Source: JAUIAI01 sp049680625 (GTDB lineage Bacteria > Pseudomonadota > Gammaproteobacteria > Burkholderiales > Burkholderiaceae_E). Taken from it: 49,674 nt of DNA. A program made the translations under genes and the position numbers. Under the pieces are notes generated by a model. The model had not been told where the DNA came from, searched no databases, and was given only the letters and a program-made list of their open reading frames with translations. Location of the stretch: the NCBI GenBank assembly GCA_049680625.1, contig JBAUID010000163.1:1-49674 (forward strand), given 5' to 3'. This document shows, piece by piece, positions 18,429-26,436 of this stretch; positions within the stretch are counted from its first letter, which is position 1, and each line of letters begins with the position of its first letter.

Positions 18429-18770
18429 TCAGATTTGCTCTTTCGGTGGGACGGTATCGCACGCAAGGTCTCGTAAGCGGCGCTTGTTTGGCAACGGCTC
18501 CAGCCTCATCGGGCCGTCGACCAACTTGGCTGTACACGCGTATTGTTTGCGGCCGTCAATACTGATGACACATTCTTTGCAAACGTTCGCACTTATACAG
18601 CTGTAACGAAACGCCAGGCTATCATCCGCATTAACGCGGATCCATATAAGCCCATCGAGTACTGACGCACCTGACTCAAACGGCACATCGAATCTCTGCT
18701 CGTAAGATTTTTTGTCGGTGTCACCGCGCATAATGGTCACTTGCGCAATCAGTTGCTTAGTTTGCTTCAT
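18429..18770 (-). CDS. SdhB/FrdB-like protein with only the 2Fe-2S domain
   Basis: 113 residues. The start ATG (18770) has AAGG about seven bases upstream and lies inside the 3' end of the flavoprotein gene (14-base overlap), so the two are co-translated. The fold pattern matches the N-terminal plant-type ferredoxin domain of succinate dehydrogenase/fumarate reductase iron-sulfur subunits: QRFDVPFESGASVLDGL, then RYSC with C58, C64, C67 and C79. The spacing C-x5-C-x2-C-x11-C has one extra residue compared with the usual C-x4-C. The 3Fe-4S/4Fe-4S C-terminal domain of SdhB is absent. It likely passes electrons between the flavoprotein and an unknown partner. Convergent with the PhoX gene, whose stop lies 2 bases away. 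Confidence 0.75.
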   Translation of the reverse strand: MKQTKQLIAQVTIMRGDTDKKSYEQRFDVPFESGASVLDGLIWIRVNADDSLAFRYSCISANVCKECVISIDGRKQYACTAKLVDGPMRLEPLPNKRRLRDLACDTVPPKEQI

Positions 18771-20424
18771 AAGTTACCTTGCTCACCCCGTTAACAAAAC
18801 TGACAAGTTGACTCTTTTCAAGACGACTATCAGTCTGAATAAAGTCCTCGCGCTGATGGGCACCCCGACTCTCTTCACGCTGTAGCGCCGCCCGCGCAAC
18901 GCTGTCCGATACTAAGAGCGCAGCACGCATTTCGTGCCAGTCGAATAAGCGATTAGGAAAAATATCGTCATCTGGCAGACGCAAATTATGCAAAGCGGTT
19001 TGCAATTGCTCGATACGACTCAAGGCTTGTTCCAAGCCGCTCCGAGTGCGAAAAGGGCCAACTTTTTCCCACATCAGTGTTTTCAGTTCCTGCATCATAT
19101 TTGCTGCTGACTGGCTCTCGTCTCGCGCTCCGGTCTGAGGCGCCGGCGCTATTGCATTGTGAGGGATCGGAATTCGCTTTGCCTGTGCGGCGGCAAATAT
19201 CGCAGCCTGCTCACCCGCAATATCACCGAACACCAACGCCTCGCTAATTGCATTGCCCGAGAGTCGGTTGGCGCCGCTGGCCCCGCCCACAGCTTCGCCG
19301 GCTGCAAACAAACCGGGGACTGTTGTCTTCATTTTTGGGTCAACCTTCAGCCCCCCCATGTGATAGTGCGCAATCGGTGAAACCTCAATATCCTGGTTAG
19401 CCAGATCGATGCCATTATTGGCAAGCCGGTCGATAATCGGGCCAAACGCCGTCCGCAATGCGGCGGGATCAAGGTGCCGAAAGGACAAGAATGCGCCCCC
19501 ATGAGGTGAGCCACGTCCGGCCTGAACTTCTTTGTGTATGGCGTAGGTCGCAAGATCTCGCGTAGCGGTGTAATGCCCGTCCTCTTTGCTACCATACGCA
19601 TCCATAAATTCTTCACCCGCGCTGTTGAGCAGGCGGCCGCCTAATTTGTACCTAAATGGGTCCCACATGATCGGATCCATCCCCACCAGGCGCGGCGCCA
19701 GATGCCCTATCGGAAAGAACTGCACAAATTCCATGTCGACTAATCGAGCTCCGGCGCGTAAACCCAGCGCATAACCTTCGCCGGCCATGTTCCCCGATGC
19801 ACTCGACCGGGAGTACAGACGGGTCAAGCCTCCGGTCGCAATCACAATGGAAGCAGCCTCGATGGTGACCAAGCTGCCGGTTTTCCCATTAAGTGCAAAT
19901 GCACCGCAGACCTGACCATCGCTGCTGCAAATTAACTCGGTAATCAACAAGTCGCTGACCCGTCGAATCATTGATTGCTTGCCGATTTGTTTTCTTAACG
20001 TCTGAGCGACGGCCGGCCCGGTATTCAAAAAATCAACATAACAACAGCGGGCAACCCGATGTCCCGGCGCCATAACCTGGCTGATATGATTTTCTGTTCG
20101 CGCCCAGCCTACGCCCCATGCATCCATCTGGCGCATTCGAGCGGGAGCCAGCCGGCAGACAAGTTCTGCCAGGGCGGCATCGCACAAGCCACGGCCCGCA
20201 GTAATAGTATCGGCAAGATGGTCTTCCCAGCTATCGGCCTCCTGTTCAGACAGCGCGGCAGCTACCGTCATTTGCGCCATGATCGTCGCACCACCGCGAC
20301 CAACCATATTACGATCAACAAGCAGCACTTGTGCGCCCGCCTGCGCTGCGCTCAAAGCGGCGGTCATGCCGGCACCGCCAGCTCCAACAACCAGGACATC
20401 AGTAGTGAGTGAGATTGCAGACAT
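18757..20424 (-). CDS. SdhA/FrdA-like FAD-dependent oxidoreductase, flavoprotein subunit
   Basis: 555 residues. N-terminal Rossmann motif VVGAGGAGMTAAL, a GRGGATIMAQ segment, and an internal VIATGGLTRLY typical of the FAD-binding domain. The capping/active-site signature HYHMGG (H353-G358) and the C-terminal GEAVGGASGANRLSGNA match the succinate dehydrogenase/fumarate reductase/aspartate oxidase superfamily. The His that carries covalent FAD in SdhA (in sHTvAaqGG) is not present, so FAD is probably non-covalent. The protein has a C-terminal helical domain ending in an SdhA-like RxEESRGAHQREDF (ExRGxHxRxD) block, as seen in true SdhA/FrdA. The overlapping 2Fe-2S partner supports a two-subunit soluble reductase or dehydrogenase. 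No membrane anchor genes are nearby. Substrate unknown. Confidence 0.85.
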   Translation of the reverse strand: MSAISLTTDVLVVGAGGAGMTAALSAAQAGAQVLLVDRNMVGRGGATIMAQMTVAAALSEQEADSWEDHLADTITAGRGLCDAALAELVCRLAPARMRQMDAWGVGWARTENHISQVMAPGHRVARCCYVDFLNTGPAVAQTLRKQIGKQSMIRRVSDLLITELICSSDGQVCGAFALNGKTGSLVTIEAASIVIATGGLTRLYSRSSASGNMAGEGYALGLRAGARLVDMEFVQFFPIGHLAPRLVGMDPIMWDPFRYKLGGRLLNSAGEEFMDAYGSKEDGHYTATRDLATYAIHKEVQAGRGSPHGGAFLSFRHLDPAALRTAFGPIIDRLANNGIDLANQDIEVSPIAHYHMGGLKVDPKMKTTVPGLFAAGEAVGGASGANRLSGNAISEALVFGDIAGEQAAIFAAAQAKRIPIPHNAIAPAPQTGARDESQSAANMMQELKTLMWEKVGPFRTRSGLEQALSRIEQLQTALHNLRLPDDDIFPNRLFDWHEMRAALLVSDSVARAALQREESRGAHQREDFIQTDSRLEKSQLVSFVNGVSKVTYEAN

Positions 20425-20669
20425 TGGCTTTCGCTTCAGTATTTATCGTGATCAACCAGGGAATCACCGCCCCCGAATGAGACTGCCGCAATTGCGGACG
20501 CCGCATCGACGCGATGTATGTATTGTTGAATAATAGCCCCAGACGGGTGGCTGCCGTTAGCCTGTCGACACAAGCATTCACGCGAGCTCGCGTACCTCAG
20601 CCCTTCTATCCCCGTCGCCGGAATATCAGATACGATGCGCACACCGATACCTACTGCCAGAGAGTCCGA

Positions 20670-21638
20670 ATGAAAGCGCTAGTTTACAAAGCAAAAAACG
20701 CCCCACTCGCCTTTGAAGAAATGAAGCTTCCTGAGCCAACTAAAGAGCAAGCTGTGGTGAATCTGAAATCGGCGGCCCTGAATCATCGGGATAACTGGAT
20801 AACCAAAGGCTTGTACCCAAACATTCGCGAAGACATCATTCTCGGCTCAGATGGCGCAGGCACTGTGGACGGCCGTGAGGTCATTATCAATCCGAATATC
20901 GGCTGGGGCAGCGATGAACGATTTCCATCCCCGGACTACCTGATTCTCGGCATGCCTACCCACGGAACCTTTGCTGAGCAAATCTGCATTGCAAAAGACC
21001 GCCTGGTTGACAAACCGGCGCATCTATCGATGGAAGAGGCGGCGGCCCTGCCCCTTGGCGGTTTAACCGCTTACCGAACCTTATTTTCCCGATGCGCGAC
21101 GCAAGCCGGTGATAACGTTCTCATTTCCGGCGTTGGTGGTGGAGTGGCTTTGTTTGCGTGCCAGTTCGCAATTGCTGCCGGCGCAAAAGTTTGGGTAACC
21201 TCAGGTTCTGAAGAAAAAATCGATAAGGCCGTTGCGCTAGGCGCCAGCGGTGGTGTCAGCTATCGACAGGACGGCTGGGCAAAACAAATCAAGAAACAAT
21301 CCGGAGGCTTCGACGTCATTATCGACAGCGCTGGCGGTCAAGGCTTTGCCGATCTCGTCAAAGTAACCCGACCTGGCGCAAGAATCGGCTTGTACGGCGG
21401 CACCAGGGGTAACTGGGAAGGTGTGAGCCCACCAATTGTGTTTTTCAATCAAATTGACATTCTTGGCAGCACCATGGGTTCGGACAAAGATTTTGCCGAT
21501 ATGGTCGCCTTTGTGAACAAACACAAAATCAAACCTGTTATTGATGCTAACTTCCTGCTGGCTGACGGGAATGCCGCGCTGAGCCGCATGGACAACGGCG
21601 AACAATTCGGAAAAATAACCCTGACCATCGGAGCCTGA
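20670..21638 (+). CDS. Zinc-independent MDR-family (quinone oxidoreductase-like) dehydrogenase
   Basis: 322 residues from ATG 20670. The longer open frame to 20514 adds a basic, poorly structured leader and is rejected because MKALVYK is the normal family start; AGAGAG lies shortly upstream. The GroES-like domain has LNHRDNWITKG and LGSDGAGTV. The cofactor domain has VLISGVGGGVALFACQFA (a divergent GxGxxA nucleotide motif) followed by AKVWVTSGSEEK, consistent with NADPH. The catalytic-zinc Cys and the structural-zinc four-Cys lobe are both absent, placing it with zeta-crystallin/quinone-reductase-like MDR proteins. Likely reduces a quinone or an enone. It is divergent from the flavoprotein gene, with about 245 bases between them. 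Confidence 0.85.
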   Translation: MKALVYKAKNAPLAFEEMKLPEPTKEQAVVNLKSAALNHRDNWITKGLYPNIREDIILGSDGAGTVDGREVIINPNIGWGSDERFPSPDYLILGMPTHGTFAEQICIAKDRLVDKPAHLSMEEAAALPLGGLTAYRTLFSRCATQAGDNVLISGVGGGVALFACQFAIAAGAKVWVTSGSEEKIDKAVALGASGGVSYRQDGWAKQIKKQSGGFDVIIDSAGGQGFADLVKVTRPGARIGLYGGTRGNWEGVSPPIVFFNQIDILGSTMGSDKDFADMVAFVNKHKIKPVIDANFLLADGNAALSRMDNGEQFGKITLTIGA

Positions 21639-21715
21639 ACGCGCCCGAAGCTCACAATCGAATCAGCATGCCGCATACAACGCAGGCATTGGTGAGCAAG
21701 ATCGAAGCCGTTCGG

Positions 21716-23563
21716 CTAGGAAACAGATTCGGCGGCCTTACCGGCGGTAATCAGTTCTGTCACTGTTCTCTTTAAACTGTCAGCACCGATTGGCTTTGTG
21801 AGCAGCCGGGCGCTGACACCACCAAAGGTATCGGATAACTCGCGCTGCGAATAACGTAACGAGAGCTCACCGGTAAGGACAATTACCGGGACCGGTGCTG
21901 GTAAAACTGCCTGGATTTTCGGTACAACATCCGCAGCGGTAATGCCATCCCCAAGATGCCAGTCGGCAATAATTATCTGAGGTCGCAGGTGGTTGATATC
22001 GATGGCATCAAGCGCATCTTCGACACATTCGACAATGACTGCTGAAAAGCCAGCATTTTTCGCGATGGCGCCAAGTCCGACCCGAACCAGCGCATTGTCA
22101 TCAATGATGAGAATAGTCGGCAAGGCGGCGTCTTTGGCCAACGACTGAACTACGGCCGGATTATTAGTCACTGGGGCGGCTACAGGAACCGCGCCGCCTT
22201 CGCGCCAGGTTTGGAAATGAACACGAAACTCCGTGCCTAATTCATGCTCACTCGCAACGGTCAGCTTGTGGCCGGCCGTTCGTGCCAGGCGTGTGGCAAT
22301 TGACAAGCCCATACCGTGAACAGAAAACGATTGGCGACTTGGTGCCGGCTGATCGGCGCCACGGCTGTCAACCACAGCAACTGCTGCGGGGCTCATGCCA
22401 ACGCCGTTATCGACAATTAGCAGATGTAAGCTGCCATCAGCACTGTGACGGGGATCAAAACTTACCCGAACCCGGTCACCACCTGAATGCTCAATCGCAT
22501 TAACCAACAAATTCTGAAGAATACGCTGCAAGTACAAAGGATCAGAAAAAACTGAGTACCGATGAGTTGAAAACTCAATATTCACCGCGTGGCTGACGGC
22601 TTTGGCCCGGAGAGCGGGCTCAATGCGGTGAAACATAGTCTGTAGTGAAACCCACTCTGGTTCACACTGATCATGCAATACGTCTAGTTTGGCCGTGTCC
22701 AGCAAGGAATTGAGCAAATCGTTAATCTGGTCTGATGCATGAATTAAAGCTGAGGTTTTGGTTTTCAATTCGATTTGACCAACCGAATCATGAAGATTTC
22801 TTGCCAGCAAGCCGATTGCCTGAGCGGGTTGCCGGAGATCGTGAGAGGCCGCTGCGACAAACTGGTCTTTCATATGCTGCAAGGTATTGCGTTCATCGAG
22901 TAAGCGTTTGAGCTCCTCCGCCTGCCGGGCGATAGTTTGCTGAGAAACGACGTCGGCAACGGCGGCACTGAGACCCCGTACCAATACGCTATGGTGCCGC
23001 CGGGTAATCACGACCACAACGCCTGAAAATCCAGCGGTCAGAAACGCAACAACAATTGAACCGGCGCTACCGACCCAAAGCATGCCAAATACTATAGCAA
23101 CAGCAGGCGGCACCAAAAACCAGTAAACAGCGGCCGGCACAGAGCCCATTGCCGGTATGGACGAAACGGTCAAGCCTGCCCAGACAGCAATCAGCATCCA
23201 GATCGCATCAGAGGGCGCAGCTGACAGGACAATAACAACGCCTGACACCCAGACGAATCCGGCAGCAGCTCGCTTAATCAACAATAGCCGGGAGCGCGCC
23301 CGAAGTCGCACCATATCGAGTTCACGCCATCCATACCAATCAAGCAGCAGGCTCAAGTTAACCAGCATAGCCGCGAACAGCCACGAGATACCAAAAAAGC
23401 CGGGTAGTTTGGTCCAGTACCAGGCGATCAGAAATACGCTGGCAAGCATTGAGCCCAGAACGCCGGGTAGCAGGTATCCGAATAATGTTCTCAGAATTTC
23501 ATGCTGAACCCGCTCGTCACCAGGCGATATGTCGGGTTCGGTAGTTTTGGCCGATGCGTTCAT
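21716..23563 (-). CDS. Membrane-bound hybrid sensor histidine kinase/response regulator
   Basis: 615 residues. AGGTGG lies just upstream of the ATG at 23563. The N-terminal half (~25-190) holds several hydrophobic segments consistent with about six membrane helices and no recognisable periplasmic sensor. A short coiled linker (~205-232) leads to the dimerisation/phosphoacceptor helix AASHDLRQPAQA with His241. The ATPase domain shows the N box (NLLVNAIEHSG), G1 (DNGVGMSP) and G2 (HGMGLSIATRL). A C-terminal receiver domain starts at ~485 with IIDDN, has the phospho-acceptor D534 in ADWHLGDG, the conserved Thr in VLTGE and the Lys in LLTKPI. There is no output or HPt domain, so phosphate must go to a partner elsewhere. 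No cognate regulator is adjacent. The signal is unknown. Confidence 0.92.
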   Translation of the reverse strand: MNASAKTTEPDISPGDERVQHEILRTLFGYLLPGVLGSMLASVFLIAWYWTKLPGFFGISWLFAAMLVNLSLLLDWYGWRELDMVRLRARSRLLLIKRAAAGFVWVSGVVIVLSAAPSDAIWMLIAVWAGLTVSSIPAMGSVPAAVYWFLVPPAVAIVFGMLWVGSAGSIVVAFLTAGFSGVVVVITRRHHSVLVRGLSAAVADVVSQQTIARQAEELKRLLDERNTLQHMKDQFVAAASHDLRQPAQAIGLLARNLHDSVGQIELKTKTSALIHASDQINDLLNSLLDTAKLDVLHDQCEPEWVSLQTMFHRIEPALRAKAVSHAVNIEFSTHRYSVFSDPLYLQRILQNLLVNAIEHSGGDRVRVSFDPRHSADGSLHLLIVDNGVGMSPAAVAVVDSRGADQPAPSRQSFSVHGMGLSIATRLARTAGHKLTVASEHELGTEFRVHFQTWREGGAVPVAAPVTNNPAVVQSLAKDAALPTILIIDDNALVRVGLGAIAKNAGFSAVIVECVEDALDAIDINHLRPQIIIADWHLGDGITAADVVPKIQAVLPAPVPVIVLTGELSLRYSQRELSDTFGGVSARLLTKPIGADSLKRTVTELITAGKAAESVS

Positions 23564-23762
23564 CGACCACCTGCCGGATTGTCGCGATATTTCATAAGCC
23601 TTGTTGCTTTAAAGAGATCAAAAAGACGTTCGCAGGCAAACTAATCCGCTAATTACCACCAATTATGCCCTTAATATTTGACGCCCTCGAACCCCAAACT
23701 ATCACCGAATTGAACCAACCGCAGCCAACACCGTCGAAATTAGGGTACAAGGTATCGAATCA

Positions 23763-23776
23763 TTGACTCAAGTCAG
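23763..23776. promoter_or_regulatory. Possible FNR/ANR-type half-palindrome upstream of the ABC exporter
   Basis: TTGAC-TCAA-GTCAG resembles the TTGAT-N4-GTCAA boxes bound by FNR/ANR/DNR regulators, with one mismatch per arm. It lies only about 24 bases before the start of the permease gene, which is closer than activating boxes normally are. It may be chance or a repressor site. Confidence 0.25.
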
Positions 23777-23800
23777 TTAACCATTAATGCCTAACTCAAC

Positions 23801-24607
23801 ATGACGAATTTATTAATCGTTGCATTCCACGAGCTTTCCCGATTTTTTCGTACCCGTCGCGGCTGGCTGACAATTATTGGTTTCACCCTGATTTGGACAA
23901 CTCTTTTGCTTACCGTCGTCCGGCAAGCCAGCGACTTTATGACGTCTGAACAAACAGGCAGTATCGCTGACGCACTTCTGCATTACTTCGGGCTGGACGC
24001 ACTGAACAACTGGGCAGCCCCGGAGGTGGCAGCTTACTGGCTGATTGCCTTGTACTTGCTACCAATGTTTTGCCTGCCTATTGCGGCCGACCTGTTTGCA
24101 TCAGATCGCGCCCGGGGTACGCTTCGATTCGTCGCATTACGGTCGAGCCGCAGCAAAATATTTTTCGGACGATTGATTGGCCAATGGTTGATTCAACTAG
24201 TGATTGTGACAGCAAGCTTCTTCAGTGTGATTATATTAATTGGTTTTCGTTCACCAACGCAGGCTATTCCGGCGTTTACGCAGGCACCGATTGTCATCAT
24301 CAACCTGATGCTGGTTCTGACGCCCTTGATCTTAATGATGGGCTGCGTTTCAATCATTGCACGATCCGCGCGACAGGCAACACTACTGGCGGTATCCGTC
24401 TGGCTCGTCTCAGCAATTGCAATTTCGTGGATTCAGTACCAAATCGGCTCGGTACCAGTACTTGACTGGGCCTTACCGGGATCACAAATCCCAAGCTTAC
24501 TGCAACTCAGCGGATGGGACACCTTACAGCTGGCGAACATACCGATAACTCAATCGTTCATCCTGTTATTACTGGGTTGGTGGGTCGCTCACCGGATCGC
24601 AATATGA
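23801..24607 (+). CDS. ABC-2/NosY-like ABC transporter permease
   Basis: 268 residues with about six hydrophobic segments: WLTIIGFTLIWTTLLL near the N-terminus, YWLIALYLLPMFCLPIA, LIQLVIVTASFFSVIILIGF, IVIINLMLVLTPLILMMGC, LLAVSVWLVSAIAI and a C-terminal SFILLLLGWW. A cytoplasmic loop holds the SDRARGTLRFVALRSSRS motif, which is characteristic of NosY/ABC-2 permeases (the ExxxGT-like coupling loop). The stop codon overlaps the ATG of the ATPase gene (ATGA at 24604-24607), so they form one transporter. Family members export or insert proteins, lipids or copper-related factors. NosD/NosL or other nitrous-oxide reductase genes are not nearby, so the cargo is unknown. Confidence 0.88.
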   Translation: MTNLLIVAFHELSRFFRTRRGWLTIIGFTLIWTTLLLTVVRQASDFMTSEQTGSIADALLHYFGLDALNNWAAPEVAAYWLIALYLLPMFCLPIAADLFASDRARGTLRFVALRSSRSKIFFGRLIGQWLIQLVIVTASFFSVIILIGFRSPTQAIPAFTQAPIVIINLMLVLTPLILMMGCVSIIARSARQATLLAVSVWLVSAIAISWIQYQIGSVPVLDWALPGSQIPSLLQLSGWDTLQLANIPITQSFILLLLGWWVAHRIAI

Positions 24608-25506
24608 AAGTTGTCGAATGTCATGGCCTGGGAAAAACCTACGGTGGAATCGTTGCCCTGGACAACCTGAGCCTGAGCCTTGAGGCCGGAGAACCAGTCG
24701 CCCTGGTTGGCCCAAACGGTGCGGGCAAGACCACCTTATTCAGCCTGCTATGCGGATTTATTCAAACGTATAGCGGCCAGGTTTCTGTTCTCGGCCACCA
24801 CCCGGGCAGCGCGGCCCTGAGCGGGCGGATAAGTGCACTACCCCAGGACGCCCAATTTGATCCCAACTTCAGTATTTCGTCGCAACTACGCTTTTTCGCC
24901 CGCTTACAAGGCATGTCAGGTCGAGTTGCGGATACCGACGTCGAGCGTGTCCTTGGACTTGTTCAGCTCACCGATTCCGCAGCGGTCAGCACGCGGCAAC
25001 TGAGTCACGGCATGCGCAAGCGCGCATCTTTGGCCCAGGCTTTACTGGGCAAGCCGGAACTGATTTTGCTCGATGAGCCCACGGCGGGTATTGACCCACC
25101 GAACGTAAAAATCATCCGCGATCTGATCCGTACGCAAACCCATCAAACGACTTTTTTGATTAGTTCACACAACCTGGATGAACTTGAAAAACTGTGTACG
25201 TCGGTTATCTATCTGAACAAGGGAAAGTTGGAGCATGTCGGAAAAATTGATGAGCCGCATACCAATGGCTTCCTGACTTTGAGCGCGCCGAGTATTCCCG
25301 AAGCTGAATTCATTCAGGCCTGTGCCATCTTACCCGGTGTTATTAGTGTCCGCAGGCAGCCGCAGGGTGAATTTGTGATTGTCAGTGAAACTGGCGCCCC
25401 GACGGACCAGGCATTGCTTGCCCTGCTTTCCCAGCAGGGATGGCGCTACCGGCATCTGATCAATGGGCGCACACTTGAAAACCAGCTTTACGGTGAGTCG
25501 AACTAA
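24604..25506 (+). CDS. ABC transporter ATP-binding protein (NosF/CcmA-like)
   Basis: 300 residues from the ATG at 24604, which overlaps the permease stop; the longer frame from 24514 runs inside the permease gene and is rejected. Walker A is GPNGAGKTT (~36-44). A Q-loop segment ALPQDAQFDP, the ABC signature LSHGMRKR (~133) and Walker B LILLDEPTAGIDPP (~153) follow, and the switch His is in ISSHNLDELEKL. The C-terminal ~80 residues form the extra domain seen in ABC-2-type ATPases. All motifs are intact. It powers the upstream permease at the inner membrane. It is convergent with the dehydrogenase gene, 12 bases beyond its stop. Confidence 0.93.
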   Translation: MKVVECHGLGKTYGGIVALDNLSLSLEAGEPVALVGPNGAGKTTLFSLLCGFIQTYSGQVSVLGHHPGSAALSGRISALPQDAQFDPNFSISSQLRFFARLQGMSGRVADTDVERVLGLVQLTDSAAVSTRQLSHGMRKRASLAQALLGKPELILLDEPTAGIDPPNVKIIRDLIRTQTHQTTFLISSHNLDELEKLCTSVIYLNKGKLEHVGKIDEPHTNGFLTLSAPSIPEAEFIQACAILPGVISVRRQPQGEFVIVSETGAPTDQALLALLSQQGWRYRHLINGRTLENQLYGESN

Positions 25507-25518
25507 GCACCGGTAGGC

Positions 25519-26301
25519 TTAATGCGCAGTCCAGCCGCCATCTACGGATAATGACGATCCGGTAATTGATACCGCAGCGTCCGAACAAAGAAAAACCGCA
25601 ATTGCTGAGATCTCCTGAACGGTAGCAAACTTCTTGGTAGGCTGCGCGGCTAGCAAGACATCGCGCTTAACCTGTTCTTCAGTCAAACCCCGGGCCTTAG
25701 CCGTGTCAGGAATCTGGCGTTCGACCAGGGGCGTCCAGACGTAACCCGGGCATATTGCATTGACCGTGACCCCGTGCTCAGCCACTTCCAGAGCTATCGA
25801 CTTGGTAAACCCGACCAGGCCGTGTTTTGCAGCGACATAGGCTGACTTAAACGGGGATGCCACCAAGCCATGCGCGGACGCAATGTTAATGATACGACCC
25901 CACCCCTGGCTTTTCATTCCAGATACTGCGGCTTTGGTTGTATAAAAAGCTGAAGACAAATTGAGCGCAATAATTGCCTCCCATTTTGCAGCTGGGAAAT
26001 CTTCTACCGGTGATACAAACTGAATACCGGCATTATTCACCAGTACGTCGAGTTGGCCGAAGCGCCGAATCGCATGCTCAACAAGCTCGGTGGCTTGCTT
26101 ACCATCCATCAGGTCGGCCTGGCGATATTCAACCCGAACCTTATGTTCTGCTTCGATGCGCGAGCGCGTTGCTTCGATCTGATCCGCCGGCTCGATCCCG
26201 TTCATCATCAAGTTCATACCGGTTGCCGCGAGGCCTTCAGCAATACCCAGGCCAATGCCGCTGCTGGAGCCGGTCACAAGCGCGTTTCGATTAGTCGACA
26301 T
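25519..26301 (-). CDS. bdhA: 3-hydroxybutyrate dehydrogenase (SDR family)
   Basis: 260 residues, typical for BDH. The SDR signatures are complete: TGSSSGIGLGIA for NAD binding, NNAGIQFV, Asn114 in ALNLSSAF, and the catalytic triad S142 (NIASAHG), Y155 and K159 (SAYVAAKHG). HGVTVNAICPGYVWTPLVE and the C-terminal SVDGGWTAH are characteristic of proteobacterial D-3-hydroxybutyrate dehydrogenases. It oxidises 3-hydroxybutyrate, for example from polyhydroxybutyrate breakdown, to acetoacetate with NAD in the cytoplasm. It is last in a minus-strand series after the monooxygenase gene, with a 135-base gap, so co-transcription is possible but not certain. Confidence 0.9.
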   Translation of the reverse strand: MSTNRNALVTGSSSGIGLGIAEGLAATGMNLMMNGIEPADQIEATRSRIEAEHKVRVEYRQADLMDGKQATELVEHAIRRFGQLDVLVNNAGIQFVSPVEDFPAAKWEAIIALNLSSAFYTTKAAVSGMKSQGWGRIINIASAHGLVASPFKSAYVAAKHGLVGFTKSIALEVAEHGVTVNAICPGYVWTPLVERQIPDTAKARGLTEEQVKRDVLLAAQPTKKFATVQEISAIAVFLCSDAAVSITGSSLSVDGGWTAH

Positions 26302-26436
26302 AAAAATCCGATCGTTTGAGGTAATTAGTCAGGTGAGCGAACACCTACGAATACTGTGAATAGAAAGCCAGTCAGAGACCGCAAAAAATAGTTAAGCCAG
26401 CTAAGCTAGCTATTACGACGCCAGCCTATCCAAATC

